A stretch of 64,000 bases of DNA from an uncultured Eubacterium sp. (GCA_910584245.1 CAJTZF010000013.1:1-64000), one strand, 5' to 3'. Positions 33,748-43,052 are shown, counted from the first letter of the stretch. Numbers and translations are program-made. The notes: generated by a model from the sequence alone, not told the origin.

Positions 33748-34059
33748 ATGCACAAATACTTTAAAAACACAATAAAGGGCGCCATACTTGTCCTGTCTCT
33801 TGGTTCTGTTCTGTGCTATGGAATAAATAAACTAAGTGCGGAAACAAAACAAAGCGATAATAAAGCCAAAACAAATATTGACATAAAAAGTGAAATCGAA
33901 AACGAGACAGGGCTTACTCCGGATCAGGAGACGATAACGGAGTATGATGATGTTATTCTTACAACAGAAGAGTATTCTCTTAATGAAGAAGAGGGGAAAA
34001 AGATCAAACAGTATATGAAAAAGAACATCGACAACGGCAAGGCTCATAAGGGTGAATAA
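33748..34059 (+). CDS. hypothetical small exported protein
   Basis: A 103-residue protein. An N-terminal signal or anchor (MHKYFKNTIKGAILVLSLGSVLCYGI) precedes a highly charged domain rich in Glu, Lys and Asp, with no cysteine in the mature part. GGAGG lies six bases before the ATG and the gene begins 17 bases after the remnant above, so the two were probably one unit. No family recognised. Confidence 0.7.
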   Translation: MHKYFKNTIKGAILVLSLGSVLCYGINKLSAETKQSDNKAKTNIDIKSEIENETGLTPDQETITEYDDVILTTEEYSLNEEEGKKIKQYMKKNIDNGKAHKGE

Positions 34060-34323
34060 TCCAAAAGAGGAGCCATTACTAACATAAACGAGATAGAGAC
34101 CATTAATCAATTGCCCTCATCTTTATGTAGTGACTGGTGCAATAATACGTTGGATTGATAATGATAATCTGACGGAATTGGATGATGAATTACCAATTAT
34201 GTTAAAACATTTCCGCAAACAAAAGTCCTCCAAACTTCAAAAACGAAGCCGGAGGATTTTACTGCATAACTTTTTTACCCGCCAAATACATCTTTTTTTA
34301 TTTACCGGATTGCAGGATTATTT
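34060..34323. other. intergenic region downstream of the Bce-like transporter
   Basis: No supported gene. It holds only the terminator near 34226-34260; the rest shows no start with a ribosome site. Confidence 0.5.
34226..34260 (-). terminator. terminator of the FtsX-type permease gene
   Basis: TCCTCC and CTTC pair with GAAG and GGAGGA around a loop AAAAAC, with a small internal loop. On the minus strand it is followed by ACTTTTGTTT; on the plus strand by TTTT, so it may serve both directions. Confidence 0.7.
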
Positions 34324-36750
34324 TTATTCCGCTTCTCTAAGCCGTTCAACAAGAGTTTTCTTTTCAAGAATATTTGTAATTACAGCCGAGATTAGCACTG
34401 GCACGACCAGTACCATTGCAATGTATCCCAACATATACCACACGGGAAAATGCCAGTGCAGATAGGTTGCCTGAAACTCCCTCATTATCTGTATCATAGC
34501 GTATCCCGCCGCCGTACCAAAAACAGCGGTGATCATTATATTTTTTACCGCGAGGATAAGTCCCTCGCCGATTATCATTTTTTTAAGCTGGCCGCCGCTC
34601 ATGCCTATGGAGCAAAGCATTGCAAATTCCTGCTTTCGGGACATGGCGTTGGACACAAGTGTGTTTATCAGATTTATCAGCGCAAAGCCGATTATGAACG
34701 CGGAAAGTCCCCATACCAGTCCCATAACAAGATAATAGTTCGACCTGCCGTCGTTTACAACGTCCGAAAAGCAAGTAAGCTTTAAATGCGGGTCGCTGTC
34801 GGCGTATCTTTGCAGGAACTCCTTTACCACCGTATCGGTTTTGTAATCCTCCACCTCAACGATAATTCCGTCGCTTGGGTCGTATTCTTCCGGCACCATA
34901 GTTTTAAAAAGGTCTTTGGGAATATAAAACCAGCCATTTCCGACAGCCAGATAATCGGCGTCTTCGTTGTTTAATTTCATCAGCTCTCCGCGGTCAAAGC
35001 TGCCCGCAACGTTAAAATCGTCCTCGCGGTACTCATAGCCGTCGTACCATTTAAGCTTGACTGTATCGCCCGGTTTAAATTTCCAGCCGTATATTTCCTT
35101 AACTTGGTCGTTGTTGCATATTGCAATTTCTTTGTTGTGTACCATTCTGTCGTAATCGAAAGCCTCACCCTCTGTCCTGGATTTGTTCATAGCGGCGATG
35201 CAGTGGTTTTCAAACGGCATTACCTCGTCGTTTGTCTGATAGTTATTGTATTCGTACTGCACGTCGAAACGGTCGTAGCGGGTCACCTTTTTCACGCCCT
35301 CAAAAGCGGCTATCTCCGCTTCGATTTCTTTTGTAAGCGGATTATTGATCTGAATATCAGCCGCGCCGTGTTCCGAGAGCTTCACCGCATTGTCCGAAAC
35401 CTGAAGCACATAGTCACCGAAACAGTACGCTCCCGTGCGGGAATATTCCTCAATATTATAGGAAGCAATAAGAGTCGTCCCCATAATAAATATTACCCCG
35501 CCTATACCCAAGGAAACTACCGTCATTGCGGACTTTTTCCGATTGCTGTCCGCGCTTATTTTTGCAAGACCGAATGGCGTAAGATTTCTTTTTCCGCTTT
35601 TTGAGGACGCTGCTCCGCCATTGCCGCTCATTTTTGCAGCCTCAATGGGAGAAGCCGCCGCCGCGATTTTAGCAGGCTTTTTCACGGAAAACATAACCGT
35701 CAAAGAGGTTGCAATAATGGTCAGAACTGCCGTTATCAAGGTATTGGGAATATAAAATCCCTTTGGTACAATAAAATACGCAAAAACCGTTCCGACTAAA
35801 ATGCCGATCAGAGAACCCGCCCCGCTAAGGAAAACACCCTCGTACCGAACGGTTTTTCTTATCTGCTTTGAGGTCATTCCAATAGTACGGAGCTGCCCGA
35901 ACTGGCGTATTCTGCCCGTTACGGAAATGTAAAAAATGCTGTAGATAACAAACATGCTTACAAATAAAATTACCGCGCCCACCCCGATAACAGCAAACAA
36001 TACGCTTGCTCTCGTATTGGATATTTTTATCACGAAGCTGCTGTTTTCTCTTATTTGGTAACGGGGTATGCCGTACTCCTCGCCAATTCCGCGTATGGTG
36101 TTCAAAAATGTTTGGTCGTCCATATCGGCTGCGCCAACTATCCTTGCCGCAGTAGTATAGGACACGTCCTTAAGCTGCGAACCCTTTTCGGCGTATTCCT
36201 CCGAAAGCATTATAAAGAACCGGCTTTCGGATTCGAGATCGTTCAAACCCGTAACGGTGTAGGTCTCTGTGGCGCCGTCAACCCACGTCACGGAAAACTT
36301 CGCGCCGATGACAGGCCCGATACCCAGCTTTTTCAAATATTCCTTTGAAACTGCCGCCTCGTTCAGCTTTTCGGGGTAACGCCCCTCTGTGATATTCAAA
36401 CGCATAGACTCTATAATTTTCCCCTCGTCGGAAAAATAGGCCGGGCGTATTTCGTAATTTTCCGCCTCCATTGAACCGCCCTGCTTGTAGCGTACAATAT
36501 CCTCCATACTCCCGTCATTTTTGAGAGCCTCCACCTGTTCGTTACTCAAATCGCCGTATATAACATGGGGCTGTACCGCAAGCTCCCGATCCTCTTTCTT
36601 GTCCATAGCAAGAGCAAAGCCGGTCAGTCCCGAAATAAGCGCGGCGGAAAGAGCAACGGTGATTATGATAAAAATATTTCTCATTTTTCCCGCTCTAAGG
36701 CTGCGCATTGTCAGCTTCCGGAGAATTGCGCCATTGTTGTTTTTCAGCAT
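34324..36750 (-). CDS. FtsX-family ABC transporter permease (BceB/MacB-like)
   Basis: An 808-residue permease. A helix near 25-50 is followed by an extracytoplasmic domain, three helices near 255-355 (first FtsX domain), one or two helices near 410-435, a second large extracytoplasmic domain, and three helices at the C-terminus (about 685-795, second FtsX domain). This is the layout of two-FtsX permeases linked to antimicrobial peptide resistance or lipoprotein handling. It begins two bases after the ATPase stop, in one operon with it, and next to a sensor kinase and regulator, as in Bce-type detoxification modules. Confidence 0.88.
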   Translation of the reverse strand: MLKNNNGAILRKLTMRSLRAGKMRNIFIIITVALSAALISGLTGFALAMDKKEDRELAVQPHVIYGDLSNEQVEALKNDGSMEDIVRYKQGGSMEAENYEIRPAYFSDEGKIIESMRLNITEGRYPEKLNEAAVSKEYLKKLGIGPVIGAKFSVTWVDGATETYTVTGLNDLESESRFFIMLSEEYAEKGSQLKDVSYTTAARIVGAADMDDQTFLNTIRGIGEEYGIPRYQIRENSSFVIKISNTRASVLFAVIGVGAVILFVSMFVIYSIFYISVTGRIRQFGQLRTIGMTSKQIRKTVRYEGVFLSGAGSLIGILVGTVFAYFIVPKGFYIPNTLITAVLTIIATSLTVMFSVKKPAKIAAAASPIEAAKMSGNGGAASSKSGKRNLTPFGLAKISADSNRKKSAMTVVSLGIGGVIFIMGTTLIASYNIEEYSRTGAYCFGDYVLQVSDNAVKLSEHGAADIQINNPLTKEIEAEIAAFEGVKKVTRYDRFDVQYEYNNYQTNDEVMPFENHCIAAMNKSRTEGEAFDYDRMVHNKEIAICNNDQVKEIYGWKFKPGDTVKLKWYDGYEYREDDFNVAGSFDRGELMKLNNEDADYLAVGNGWFYIPKDLFKTMVPEEYDPSDGIIVEVEDYKTDTVVKEFLQRYADSDPHLKLTCFSDVVNDGRSNYYLVMGLVWGLSAFIIGFALINLINTLVSNAMSRKQEFAMLCSIGMSGGQLKKMIIGEGLILAVKNIMITAVFGTAAGYAMIQIMREFQATYLHWHFPVWYMLGYIAMVLVVPVLISAVITNILEKKTLVERLREAE

Positions 36751-36752
36751 TT

Positions 36753-37427
36753 TTAAACACTCCTCTCCGTAATCTTGCCATCCTCAATGCGGACTATCCT
36801 GTCCGCAAGCTGTGCAATGTCAAGGTTGTGCGTTATCATCACAAGGGTCTGCCCGTAGCTTTCCGAAGTCTGCTTTAAAAGCCCGAGGACTTCCTGTCCC
36901 GTTTTGCTGTCGAGGTTTCCCGTTGGTTCGTCCGCAAGTATTATCGCGGGCTTGAACGCGATAGCCCTTGCAATAGCGGCGCGCTGCTGCTGTCCCCCCG
37001 AAAGGTTGTTGGGGAAACGGTCAAGCTTGTCCTCCAAATGAAGCATTTTTACAATGCCGCTGATAAATTTTTTGTCGGGCTTGCCTCCATCCAGCTCGAT
37101 AGGCAGGACGATATTTTCATACACGTTCAGCATTGGCACAAGGTTGTAATTCTGAAAAACAAAGCCGATCTGCCTGCGGCGGAAAACCGTAAGCTCGTCG
37201 GGGGACATTCCCGAAATTTCCTTGTCGTCTATTTTAACGCTGCCCGAGGTGGGGTTGTCAAGTCCGCCCATCATGTTAAGCAGCGTGGATTTACCGCTGC
37301 CCGACGTTCCCACAACAGCTACAAATTCGCCCCGCTCAACGGAAAGATCAACGCCGTCCAAAGCCTTGACAAGACTGTCGCCGCTGCCGTAATATTTTTT
37401 TAGATTTTCAGTTTTAAGTACATGCAT
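36753..37427 (-). CDS. ABC transporter ATP-binding protein (BceA/LolD-like)
   Basis: A 224-residue ATPase with Walker A GTSGSGKST, the FtsE/LolD-type stretch QIGFVFQNYNLVPMLNV, signature LSGGQQQR and Walker B IILADEPTGNLD. This subfamily pairs with FtsX permeases, here the next gene. GGAG precedes the ATG. A promoter with two direct repeats lies directly upstream. Confidence 0.95.
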   Translation of the reverse strand: MHVLKTENLKKYYGSGDSLVKALDGVDLSVERGEFVAVVGTSGSGKSTLLNMMGGLDNPTSGSVKIDDKEISGMSPDELTVFRRRQIGFVFQNYNLVPMLNVYENIVLPIELDGGKPDKKFISGIVKMLHLEDKLDRFPNNLSGGQQQRAAIARAIAFKPAIILADEPTGNLDSKTGQEVLGLLKQTSESYGQTLVMITHNLDIAQLADRIVRIEDGKITERSV

Positions 37428-37452
37428 TTCAGGTTCTCCTTTGGTATGTTTT

Positions 37453-37493
37453 TATATAAGTATAACCCCCAATTGTCTCAAAAACCTCTCAAA
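37453..37493 (-). promoter_or_regulatory. transporter promoter with 11-bp spaced direct repeats
   Basis: Minus strand TTGAGA (37476-37481), 17-bp spacer, TATATA (37453-37458). The sequence TTTGAGA occurs twice in direct orientation (37476-37482 and 37487-37493), exactly 11 bp apart and overlapping the -35 box, as expected for tandem binding by an OmpR-family regulator such as the one at 38495. Confidence 0.6.
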
Positions 37494-37509
37494 TGTGTGA
37501 AAATTTGCG

Positions 37510-37540
37510 AAAAAATTAAGGACTGTCCGAAAACAGTCCT
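37510..37540 (-). terminator. terminator after the sensor kinase gene
   Basis: AGGACTG/CAGTCCT (37519-37525, 37534-37540) with an eight-base loop, followed on the minus strand by TAATTTTTT. It separates the regulatory pair from the transporter genes. Confidence 0.85.
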
Positions 37541-37577
37541 ACAGCCATTCCACTCAGAAAATGAAACGGCTGTATCA

Positions 37578-38498
37578 TTATTGCAACGGCATATTGACAA
37601 TAAATTCCGCGCCATAAGGCGGCTCCGACCTTACCGAAATAAAACCGCCTTGCTCCGAAATAATATTGCGTGAAAGAAATAGCCCAATACCCAATCCTTC
37701 GGTGGCTTTTGCCGTTTCGGAGCGGTAAAATCTCCCGAAGATTTTCGCCTGCTCGCTTTCGGGAATACCCGCGCCGCTGTCCTTTATTTTAATTTGCGCG
37801 TAAAATTCGTTGGTGTCCACAGATACATCTATAGAGCCGTTTTGTGGCATGTATTTCACCGCGTTGTCAAACATATTGAACACCGCCTCCGCCGTCCATT
37901 TTTTATCGCAGTACACAAGAATTCCATCGGGACAATTTACCTGCACGCCAATATTTTTCTTCTCCGCCGCGGGAGCGATTTGCGCAAGTCCCTCCGCGAT
38001 AATTTCCATCACGTGGATTTTTTCTTTTTCAAAGGAAATTATCCCGGTTTCAAGCCGCGACATTTTTACCAGCGCCTGCATAAGGAATTCCAGCTTTTCC
38101 GCTTGAGCGGCGGATAATTCCAAAAATTCGTGGCGTCTTTCCCCGTCAATGTCCTGTCTTGAAAGTATCTGCATATACATTTTCATATTTGCCACGGGAC
38201 TTTTTACCTGATGAGAAATATCGGAAACAAGGGACTGCATTCTCTCCTTATCCAGTTTGGACTGCTCTGTCTTGCCGCCCAGAATTTCATATAGACGCTT
38301 CAGTTTAACGTTTATTTTACCGTCTAAAGTGTCCTCCGTAATTGTAAAATCGGGAGTATTTTCAGCGCTAATATCGTCTAAAATGCGGCATAATTCCTCT
38401 GAAAAAGCGGAAATTTTTCTGCGGTAGTAAATATTTACGCAAATAATTATCATCGTCGAGATCAAAACCAAAGCGGAAATAATTATTATCCAAATCAT
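37578..38498 (-). CDS. sensor histidine kinase of Bce-like module
   Basis: A 306-residue kinase with one clear N-terminal membrane helix (2-24) and almost no extracellular loop, like intramembrane-sensing kinases that depend on the ABC transporter for signal input. HisKA has SDISHQVKSPVANM; the ATPase has FDNAVKYMP, DSGAGIP and GLGIGLFLS. Its ATG overlaps the regulator stop by four bases (ATGA). Confidence 0.93.
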   Translation of the reverse strand: MIWIIIISALVLISTMIIICVNIYYRRKISAFSEELCRILDDISAENTPDFTITEDTLDGKINVKLKRLYEILGGKTEQSKLDKERMQSLVSDISHQVKSPVANMKMYMQILSRQDIDGERRHEFLELSAAQAEKLEFLMQALVKMSRLETGIISFEKEKIHVMEIIAEGLAQIAPAAEKKNIGVQVNCPDGILVYCDKKWTAEAVFNMFDNAVKYMPQNGSIDVSVDTNEFYAQIKIKDSGAGIPESEQAKIFGRFYRSETAKATEGLGIGLFLSRNIISEQGGFISVRSEPPYGAEFIVNMPLQ

Positions 38499-39163
38499 TG
38501 CTGTTCACCGTTCCAAACGTAGCCTATGCCGTAGACTGTTTTGATGTACTTGTGTGCGCCGTCCTCGATTTTCCCGCGTATGCGGTTTATATTCACGGTG
38601 AGGGTATGTTCGTCAACAAAATTTTCTTTGTTGTCCCAAAGCTTTTCAAGCAGCATCTGACGGGTAAGAACAGTCCCCTTACTGCTTGTAAAAATTTTCA
38701 AAAGCCTGTACTCCGTTGGAGTAAACGCAATATCTTTCCCGCAAACAGAGGCTGTAAATTTTGTAAAATCAATATTGAGAAAATCATCGGAATAAACGTT
38801 CCCCAAGGATCCAACCCGCTTTAAAACCGCGGCTATTCTTTTGTGCAGGACAGGCAGAGAAAAGGGCTTTGTAACATAGTCGTCCGCGCCGCTGTTGAAG
38901 CCGTAAAGTTCGTCCGTTTCAAGGTCTCGGCAGGTCAAAAATATCACGGGAATATTCTTTTTATTTTTTATTTTACGGCACAATTCATACCCCTCAATAT
39001 CTGGGAGATTAACGTCCAGCAAAGCAATGTCCGCACTGTCCAGACAGTCAAGGGCAGTCCTGCCATTTTCCGCAGAAACAACGTTGTAGCCCTCGGCAGC
39101 AAGATCGAATCCAAGACCGGTTCGCAGGATGTTGTCGTCCTCGATTATAAGTATTGTACACAT
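38495..39163 (-). CDS. OmpR-family response regulator of Bce-like module
   Basis: A 222-residue regulator with receiver (1-120; IIEDD, LLDVNLPDIEG, T-C and K in FLTCRD/VTKPFS) and a winged-helix DNA-binding domain (about 130-220; FTPTEYRLLKIF, VNRIRGKI-like VNINRIRGKIED, KTVYGIGYVW). Likely binds the direct repeats upstream of the transporter genes. GGAGG is nine bases before the ATG. Confidence 0.95.
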   Translation of the reverse strand: MCTILIIEDDNILRTGLGFDLAAEGYNVVSAENGRTALDCLDSADIALLDVNLPDIEGYELCRKIKNKKNIPVIFLTCRDLETDELYGFNSGADDYVTKPFSLPVLHKRIAAVLKRVGSLGNVYSDDFLNIDFTKFTASVCGKDIAFTPTEYRLLKIFTSSKGTVLTRQMLLEKLWDNKENFVDEHTLTVNINRIRGKIEDGAHKYIKTVYGIGYVWNGEQQ

Positions 39164-39187
39164 AATTTACCCTCCGCCGCACAAGTG

Positions 39188-39216
39188 ATTATTGCCTTTT
39201 CTTTTGGCTTGCTCAA
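39188..39216 (-). promoter_or_regulatory. promoter of the regulator/kinase pair
   Basis: Minus strand TTGAGC (39211-39216), 17-bp spacer, AATAAT (39188-39193), about 25 bases before the start codon. Confidence 0.6.
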
Positions 39217-39245
39217 TAAAGATAAGGAATATGTGTCATCAGATG

Positions 39246-39872
39246 TTACCCAGACCTTTCGATGTCAAAATGCCCACGTTCATAAAAATACTGAACCATA
39301 TCAGCAAATGGCTCCATCTGTCCATCCTCTGTCGGAACAAGGAAACATGACTGAACGATTCCGGCATCATGATAACTGGCACATACTTTATACTGTGCCC
39401 TTCTCGCTCTCTGAAGTTCGTAGGCATTCAAGTTTAAAACCTGGGATGTATATTCGCCAGCCTCATCTGCCCCTTCTATTTGCCCATTCGGATAAAATAC
39501 AAATTTCTCTTCACAGTCTTCTTGCAAGGGTGATACGAATAATCCCTCTTCAAATTTATTACCCTTTCGGGCGCCGCATGTAGCATCCACCCCTTCTGTT
39601 TTACAAGAAACAATTAAATTATCGTAATTCATTGATTGTTTTGGATAACTTGCTTGCGGCTTAATATGCTCATTTAATGAACCATCCATTTCTATTTTAC
39701 GACAACAATAAGCACATAAGCCACACTGGGACTGTAACAAATATCTACGTATTTCACGCCTGATTATACTACCATCTTTAGACTTTCTTAAATCCGCATA
39801 TTGTTCTCCTGGATGCAAATGTTTATATTGAATCCAAAATTCCGGCTCCCTGTTTCTATTTATTTTTCTCAT
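39246..39872 (-). CDS. ptuB: Septu defence HNH nuclease PtuB
   Basis: A 208-residue HNH-type protein of the TIGR02646 kind. CGLCAYCCRKI (about 50-60) gives one zinc-binding cysteine pair, followed by NEHIKPQ (the HNH histidine), YDNLIVSC and CGARKGN. It overlaps the end of the ATPase gene by 17 bases, the usual gene order for Septu systems, in which PtuA ATPase and PtuB nuclease together stop phage infection. No reverse transcriptase or other Septu accessory gene is present. Confidence 0.88.
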   Translation of the reverse strand: MRKINRNREPEFWIQYKHLHPGEQYADLRKSKDGSIIRREIRRYLLQSQCGLCAYCCRKIEMDGSLNEHIKPQASYPKQSMNYDNLIVSCKTEGVDATCGARKGNKFEEGLFVSPLQEDCEEKFVFYPNGQIEGADEAGEYTSQVLNLNAYELQRARRAQYKVCASYHDAGIVQSCFLVPTEDGQMEPFADMVQYFYERGHFDIERSG

Positions 39873-41136
39873 CCAGTAGCTTACTCCTTTTTAAAAAACC
39901 TCGCGCCATGATATATTCTTCATCCATAGACCCTGAAATCTCCTCCAACTGCTCCAACAAAATCTCGGCATCATGATACTGCTTTTGAGTAATGAAACGA
40001 TTAATATCACATATCATTTTTTTCACAGCAATATTTTTAGAGTGGGTATTCATATATTTTTCTAAAATCATGTTGCTGTCATACCCATCCATTCGCTTTA
40101 TCGTCTTAACCTCACATTCAGCATGATTTGTTTCTGTCAACACATAAATATTATAACTATCGTCTGCCTCACCTAAAATCTGTGGAGAATGCGTCGTTAT
40201 AATAAATTGAATATTAGGAAACGTGCGTCTTAGAACTCCCAATACTTTTCGCTGCCATGATGGATGCATGTGCAATTCTATTTCGTCGATTAATACAATT
40301 CCCTCTCCTTCTAAAGGATTTTCTAAGCCAGGATTCGCCAAAGCAAGCCTTCTTGCCAAGTCACCAAACATAGCAAGTGTACATTTTTCTCCATCCGACA
40401 ATAAGTCAACTCTAATCTCCTTTCCGGATTTATCTACTACCATTCTCACAGGATTTCTTTTCACTCTCAATCCAGTGACATTTCCAATCATGGCTTCTAT
40501 TGCACTTCGAACACACATTAACAAAGTATCACTATATGTCAGATCTCCTTGTTCCCTTGCCTCAATCACTTCATTTGCCTCCTGGTCCCTGTACCACTCA
40601 AAAAAAGTACGAAAATCTAATTCATTTTCTATAGCTCTCTCTAGAGCGGACAATTTATCAAAATCGTGTTTCTTTCGAATCCGGTCCGGAATGTCCAAAA
40701 CAGAACGATTTGTACCATAATGTACGAAAATTGGCATATTTGCCATCTCATCCACAACAAAGACTTTTTCAAATTGCTGGGTAAATTTTGAATAAAAACC
40801 GCTGTGATATGATAATAAACTTTTTCTTTGGTTTCTCTTTGCCTTTATATGACTTCTTAACAGCGGATAACTTAATCCTCCTATCTCCATTTCGCACTGT
40901 AATATCAATTGTGTTCCCCCAATCGCAATCATATCATCTGTAAATGACTGAAATGCTTTCCCTTGTGCAGGATTTAAACGGTTGATCCATACCCTGTTCA
41001 AAAAATTAATAGCAGACAAAACAGTGGATTTCCCTGTCCCATTTATTCCGAAAATAATTGTACTTTTCCCTCTTAATTCAAACCTTTCATTGGTAAATAT
41101 CTTAAAATTTTGTAATGTTAATTCTTGAATACGCAT
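39856..41136 (-). CDS. ptuA: Septu defence ATPase PtuA
   Basis: A 426-residue OLD/RecF-like ABC ATPase (AAA_15/AAA_21 type). Walker A GINGTGKST (about 30-38), a long insertion with predicted helices, the LLSDGEKC signature, and Walker B EGIVLIDEIELHMHPSWQ followed by ITTHSPQIL. The ATG at 41136 is chosen because GAGAGGAG sits eight bases upstream. Together with the overlapping HNH gene it forms a compact Septu system. Base composition is more AT-rich than in neighbouring housekeeping genes, consistent with acquisition. Confidence 0.9.
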   Translation of the reverse strand: MRIQELTLQNFKIFTNERFELRGKSTIIFGINGTGKSTVLSAINFLNRVWINRLNPAQGKAFQSFTDDMIAIGGTQLILQCEMEIGGLSYPLLRSHIKAKRNQRKSLLSYHSGFYSKFTQQFEKVFVVDEMANMPIFVHYGTNRSVLDIPDRIRKKHDFDKLSALERAIENELDFRTFFEWYRDQEANEVIEAREQGDLTYSDTLLMCVRSAIEAMIGNVTGLRVKRNPVRMVVDKSGKEIRVDLLSDGEKCTLAMFGDLARRLALANPGLENPLEGEGIVLIDEIELHMHPSWQRKVLGVLRRTFPNIQFIITTHSPQILGEADDSYNIYVLTETNHAECEVKTIKRMDGYDSNMILEKYMNTHSKNIAVKKMICDINRFITQKQYHDAEILLEQLEEISGSMDEEYIMARGFLKRSKLLDEKNK

Positions 41137-41155
41137 CTCGATATCTCCTCTCTGG

Positions 41156-41217
41156 GATCCCAATTATGAAATTAGTGTACCATAAAACACGGCTTTGGGC
41201 AATATGATCCCGATTAT
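41156..41217 (-). promoter_or_regulatory. ptuAB promoter bracketed by direct repeats
   Basis: Minus strand TTGCCC (41197-41202), 17-bp spacer, TACACT (41174-41179). The 12-mer ATAATYGGGATC occurs on each side (41156-41167 and 41206-41217, 11 of 12 identical, offset 50 bp); the distal copy overlaps the stop codon of the upstream exporter gene. Confidence 0.6.
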
Positions 41218-43052
41218 GTATAATACTGCGCCTGTGCGTTCCACATCTCATAGTAAAGCCCGCCCTCGTCTTTGAGCAGTTCATCGTGGCTTCCCTGCTG
41301 AACAATTTTTCCCTTGTCAAACACGATAATCTGGTTGCAGAAGCGGCAGCTGGACATACGATGGGAAATGTAAATCGCTGTTTTGTTCTCCACCAGCTCG
41401 TCAAAACTCCGGTAAATTTCATACTCCGATATTGGATCCAGGGCGGACGTCGGCTCATCCAGAATGACTAGCGGAGAATCCTTATATAAAGCACGGGCTA
41501 TCGCGATTTTCTGTGCCTCTCCGCCAGATATCTCGATCCCGTCCTCCGACATCTTGTAGAGATTTGCGTGAATATCCCTTTTGATCCTTCCTTCGAGGTC
41601 TGTAAACCCTGCCTTTTCCAGACAGTCAGTGACTTTATTCTCATCAAACTCCTTTGACACTGCCACATTTTCAGCGATAGAAAAAGAGAACAGCTTAAAA
41701 TCCTGAAATACGACCGAAAACAACTGCAAATATTCATCATAATCATAATACCGGATATCCACACCATTCAGTAAAATCTGTCCTTCCGTCGGGTCATACA
41801 GCCGGCACAAAAGCTTGATAAAAGTCGTCTTTCCAGCGCCATTCGGACCAACAAGCGACAGCTTCTTACCAATTCTCACTTTCAGGGTAACATGATTGAG
41901 AACCGGCTCCCGGCTATTGGGATAAGAAAAAGAGACGTCCCGGAACTCAAACTCATATTCATTATCATTCCGTTTTTCGACCGGCAGCTTGCCCTCGTAC
42001 TTTTGGTTTTTTATTTCCATAAAATCCTCGAAATAAGCGAGATATTGGGCGCAAATGGAAACATTCATGTATGTGCCAACCAAACTTCCCAGGGCGGCGC
42101 TGAATTTTGTAAAAGCTCCCACATACCTTGCCACACTGCCGATACTGATCAACCCAAGTCCTGCCTTGACCCCTACATATACATAGCTGGCAATCGTGTA
42201 AACGGTACTACAGCATTCATTAATAACAGAATATTTCTCGATGCGTTTCCCCACTCTAATAAATATATCCAGCATCCTTTCACTATTGGATCTATATCTT
42301 CCGATAACCGTATCACTGATCCCATACATGCGGATATCCTTGCCCTTCCCATAATTATCCGTATTTGAGAGAAATGACATAAAGTATCCATAGAACCGGT
42401 TCGAATCTACATTGATGTCGAATGCTTCCTTTTGAAGCTGCCCCATCCGGCGCTGGCTCCATCCCAAAAAGACAAGCTGGCCGACAAGAATGAGATTCAA
42501 CGCAATGCTGCCATAGTAAGATTCCACGAACCGGTAAAACGCCGAAACCGTACCGCTCCCCACAGTAAAAAAAACGGGGAAAAATAATACCGCCGCATAA
42601 ATAATGTCCGCCACAACTCCTGACATACTGGCAATCCGGTCACAAAAACTAGTGATATCACCATTACAATTCATGCCCTCTCTCGCCTTCTCAATGCACT
42701 CCAGCGTCTCCTTCTTTTCTAATATTTCGTAATCGAGAGTTAATCCTTTTTCTGAAATCATTTTCTGAATCTGGTCAGCCAGCATGTACTTTCTTATATT
42801 GACAAGTTTGTCAATGCCCCAGCACAAAATATTTAAACCAAAATTCAATCCAAGGATCCAGAGCACAAACGGAAATATTTCCTCAAATCCCCTTTTCCGC
42901 AGCATAGCATCAATTAAGACACTGCCACCCACAATATTTACATAGGGAATTGCCGCCTGCATCAATTTCATACTAATGAGCAGAGGCAAAAAACTGGGAC
43001 ACAGCCGGTGCACAAGTTTTAATACGAGTTGAATGGCTCTTCTATTTTTCAT
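41214..43052 (-). CDS. ABC exporter, fused permease-ATPase (second of pair)
   Basis: A 612-residue half-transporter with six membrane helices (about 15-340) and an ATPase domain: Walker A GPNGAGKTT, signature ISGGE, Walker B LVILDEPTSALDP with canonical Glu. The GPNGAGKTT form and short signature resemble peptide exporters of the gut clostridia. ATGA overlap with the preceding partner gene. No peptide precursor or maturation enzyme is seen nearby, so the cargo is unknown. Confidence 0.9.
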   Translation of the reverse strand: MKNRRAIQLVLKLVHRLCPSFLPLLISMKLMQAAIPYVNIVGGSVLIDAMLRKRGFEEIFPFVLWILGLNFGLNILCWGIDKLVNIRKYMLADQIQKMISEKGLTLDYEILEKKETLECIEKAREGMNCNGDITSFCDRIASMSGVVADIIYAAVLFFPVFFTVGSGTVSAFYRFVESYYGSIALNLILVGQLVFLGWSQRRMGQLQKEAFDINVDSNRFYGYFMSFLSNTDNYGKGKDIRMYGISDTVIGRYRSNSERMLDIFIRVGKRIEKYSVINECCSTVYTIASYVYVGVKAGLGLISIGSVARYVGAFTKFSAALGSLVGTYMNVSICAQYLAYFEDFMEIKNQKYEGKLPVEKRNDNEYEFEFRDVSFSYPNSREPVLNHVTLKVRIGKKLSLVGPNGAGKTTFIKLLCRLYDPTEGQILLNGVDIRYYDYDEYLQLFSVVFQDFKLFSFSIAENVAVSKEFDENKVTDCLEKAGFTDLEGRIKRDIHANLYKMSEDGIEISGGEAQKIAIARALYKDSPLVILDEPTSALDPISEYEIYRSFDELVENKTAIYISHRMSSCRFCNQIIVFDKGKIVQQGSHDELLKDEGGLYYEMWNAQAQYYT

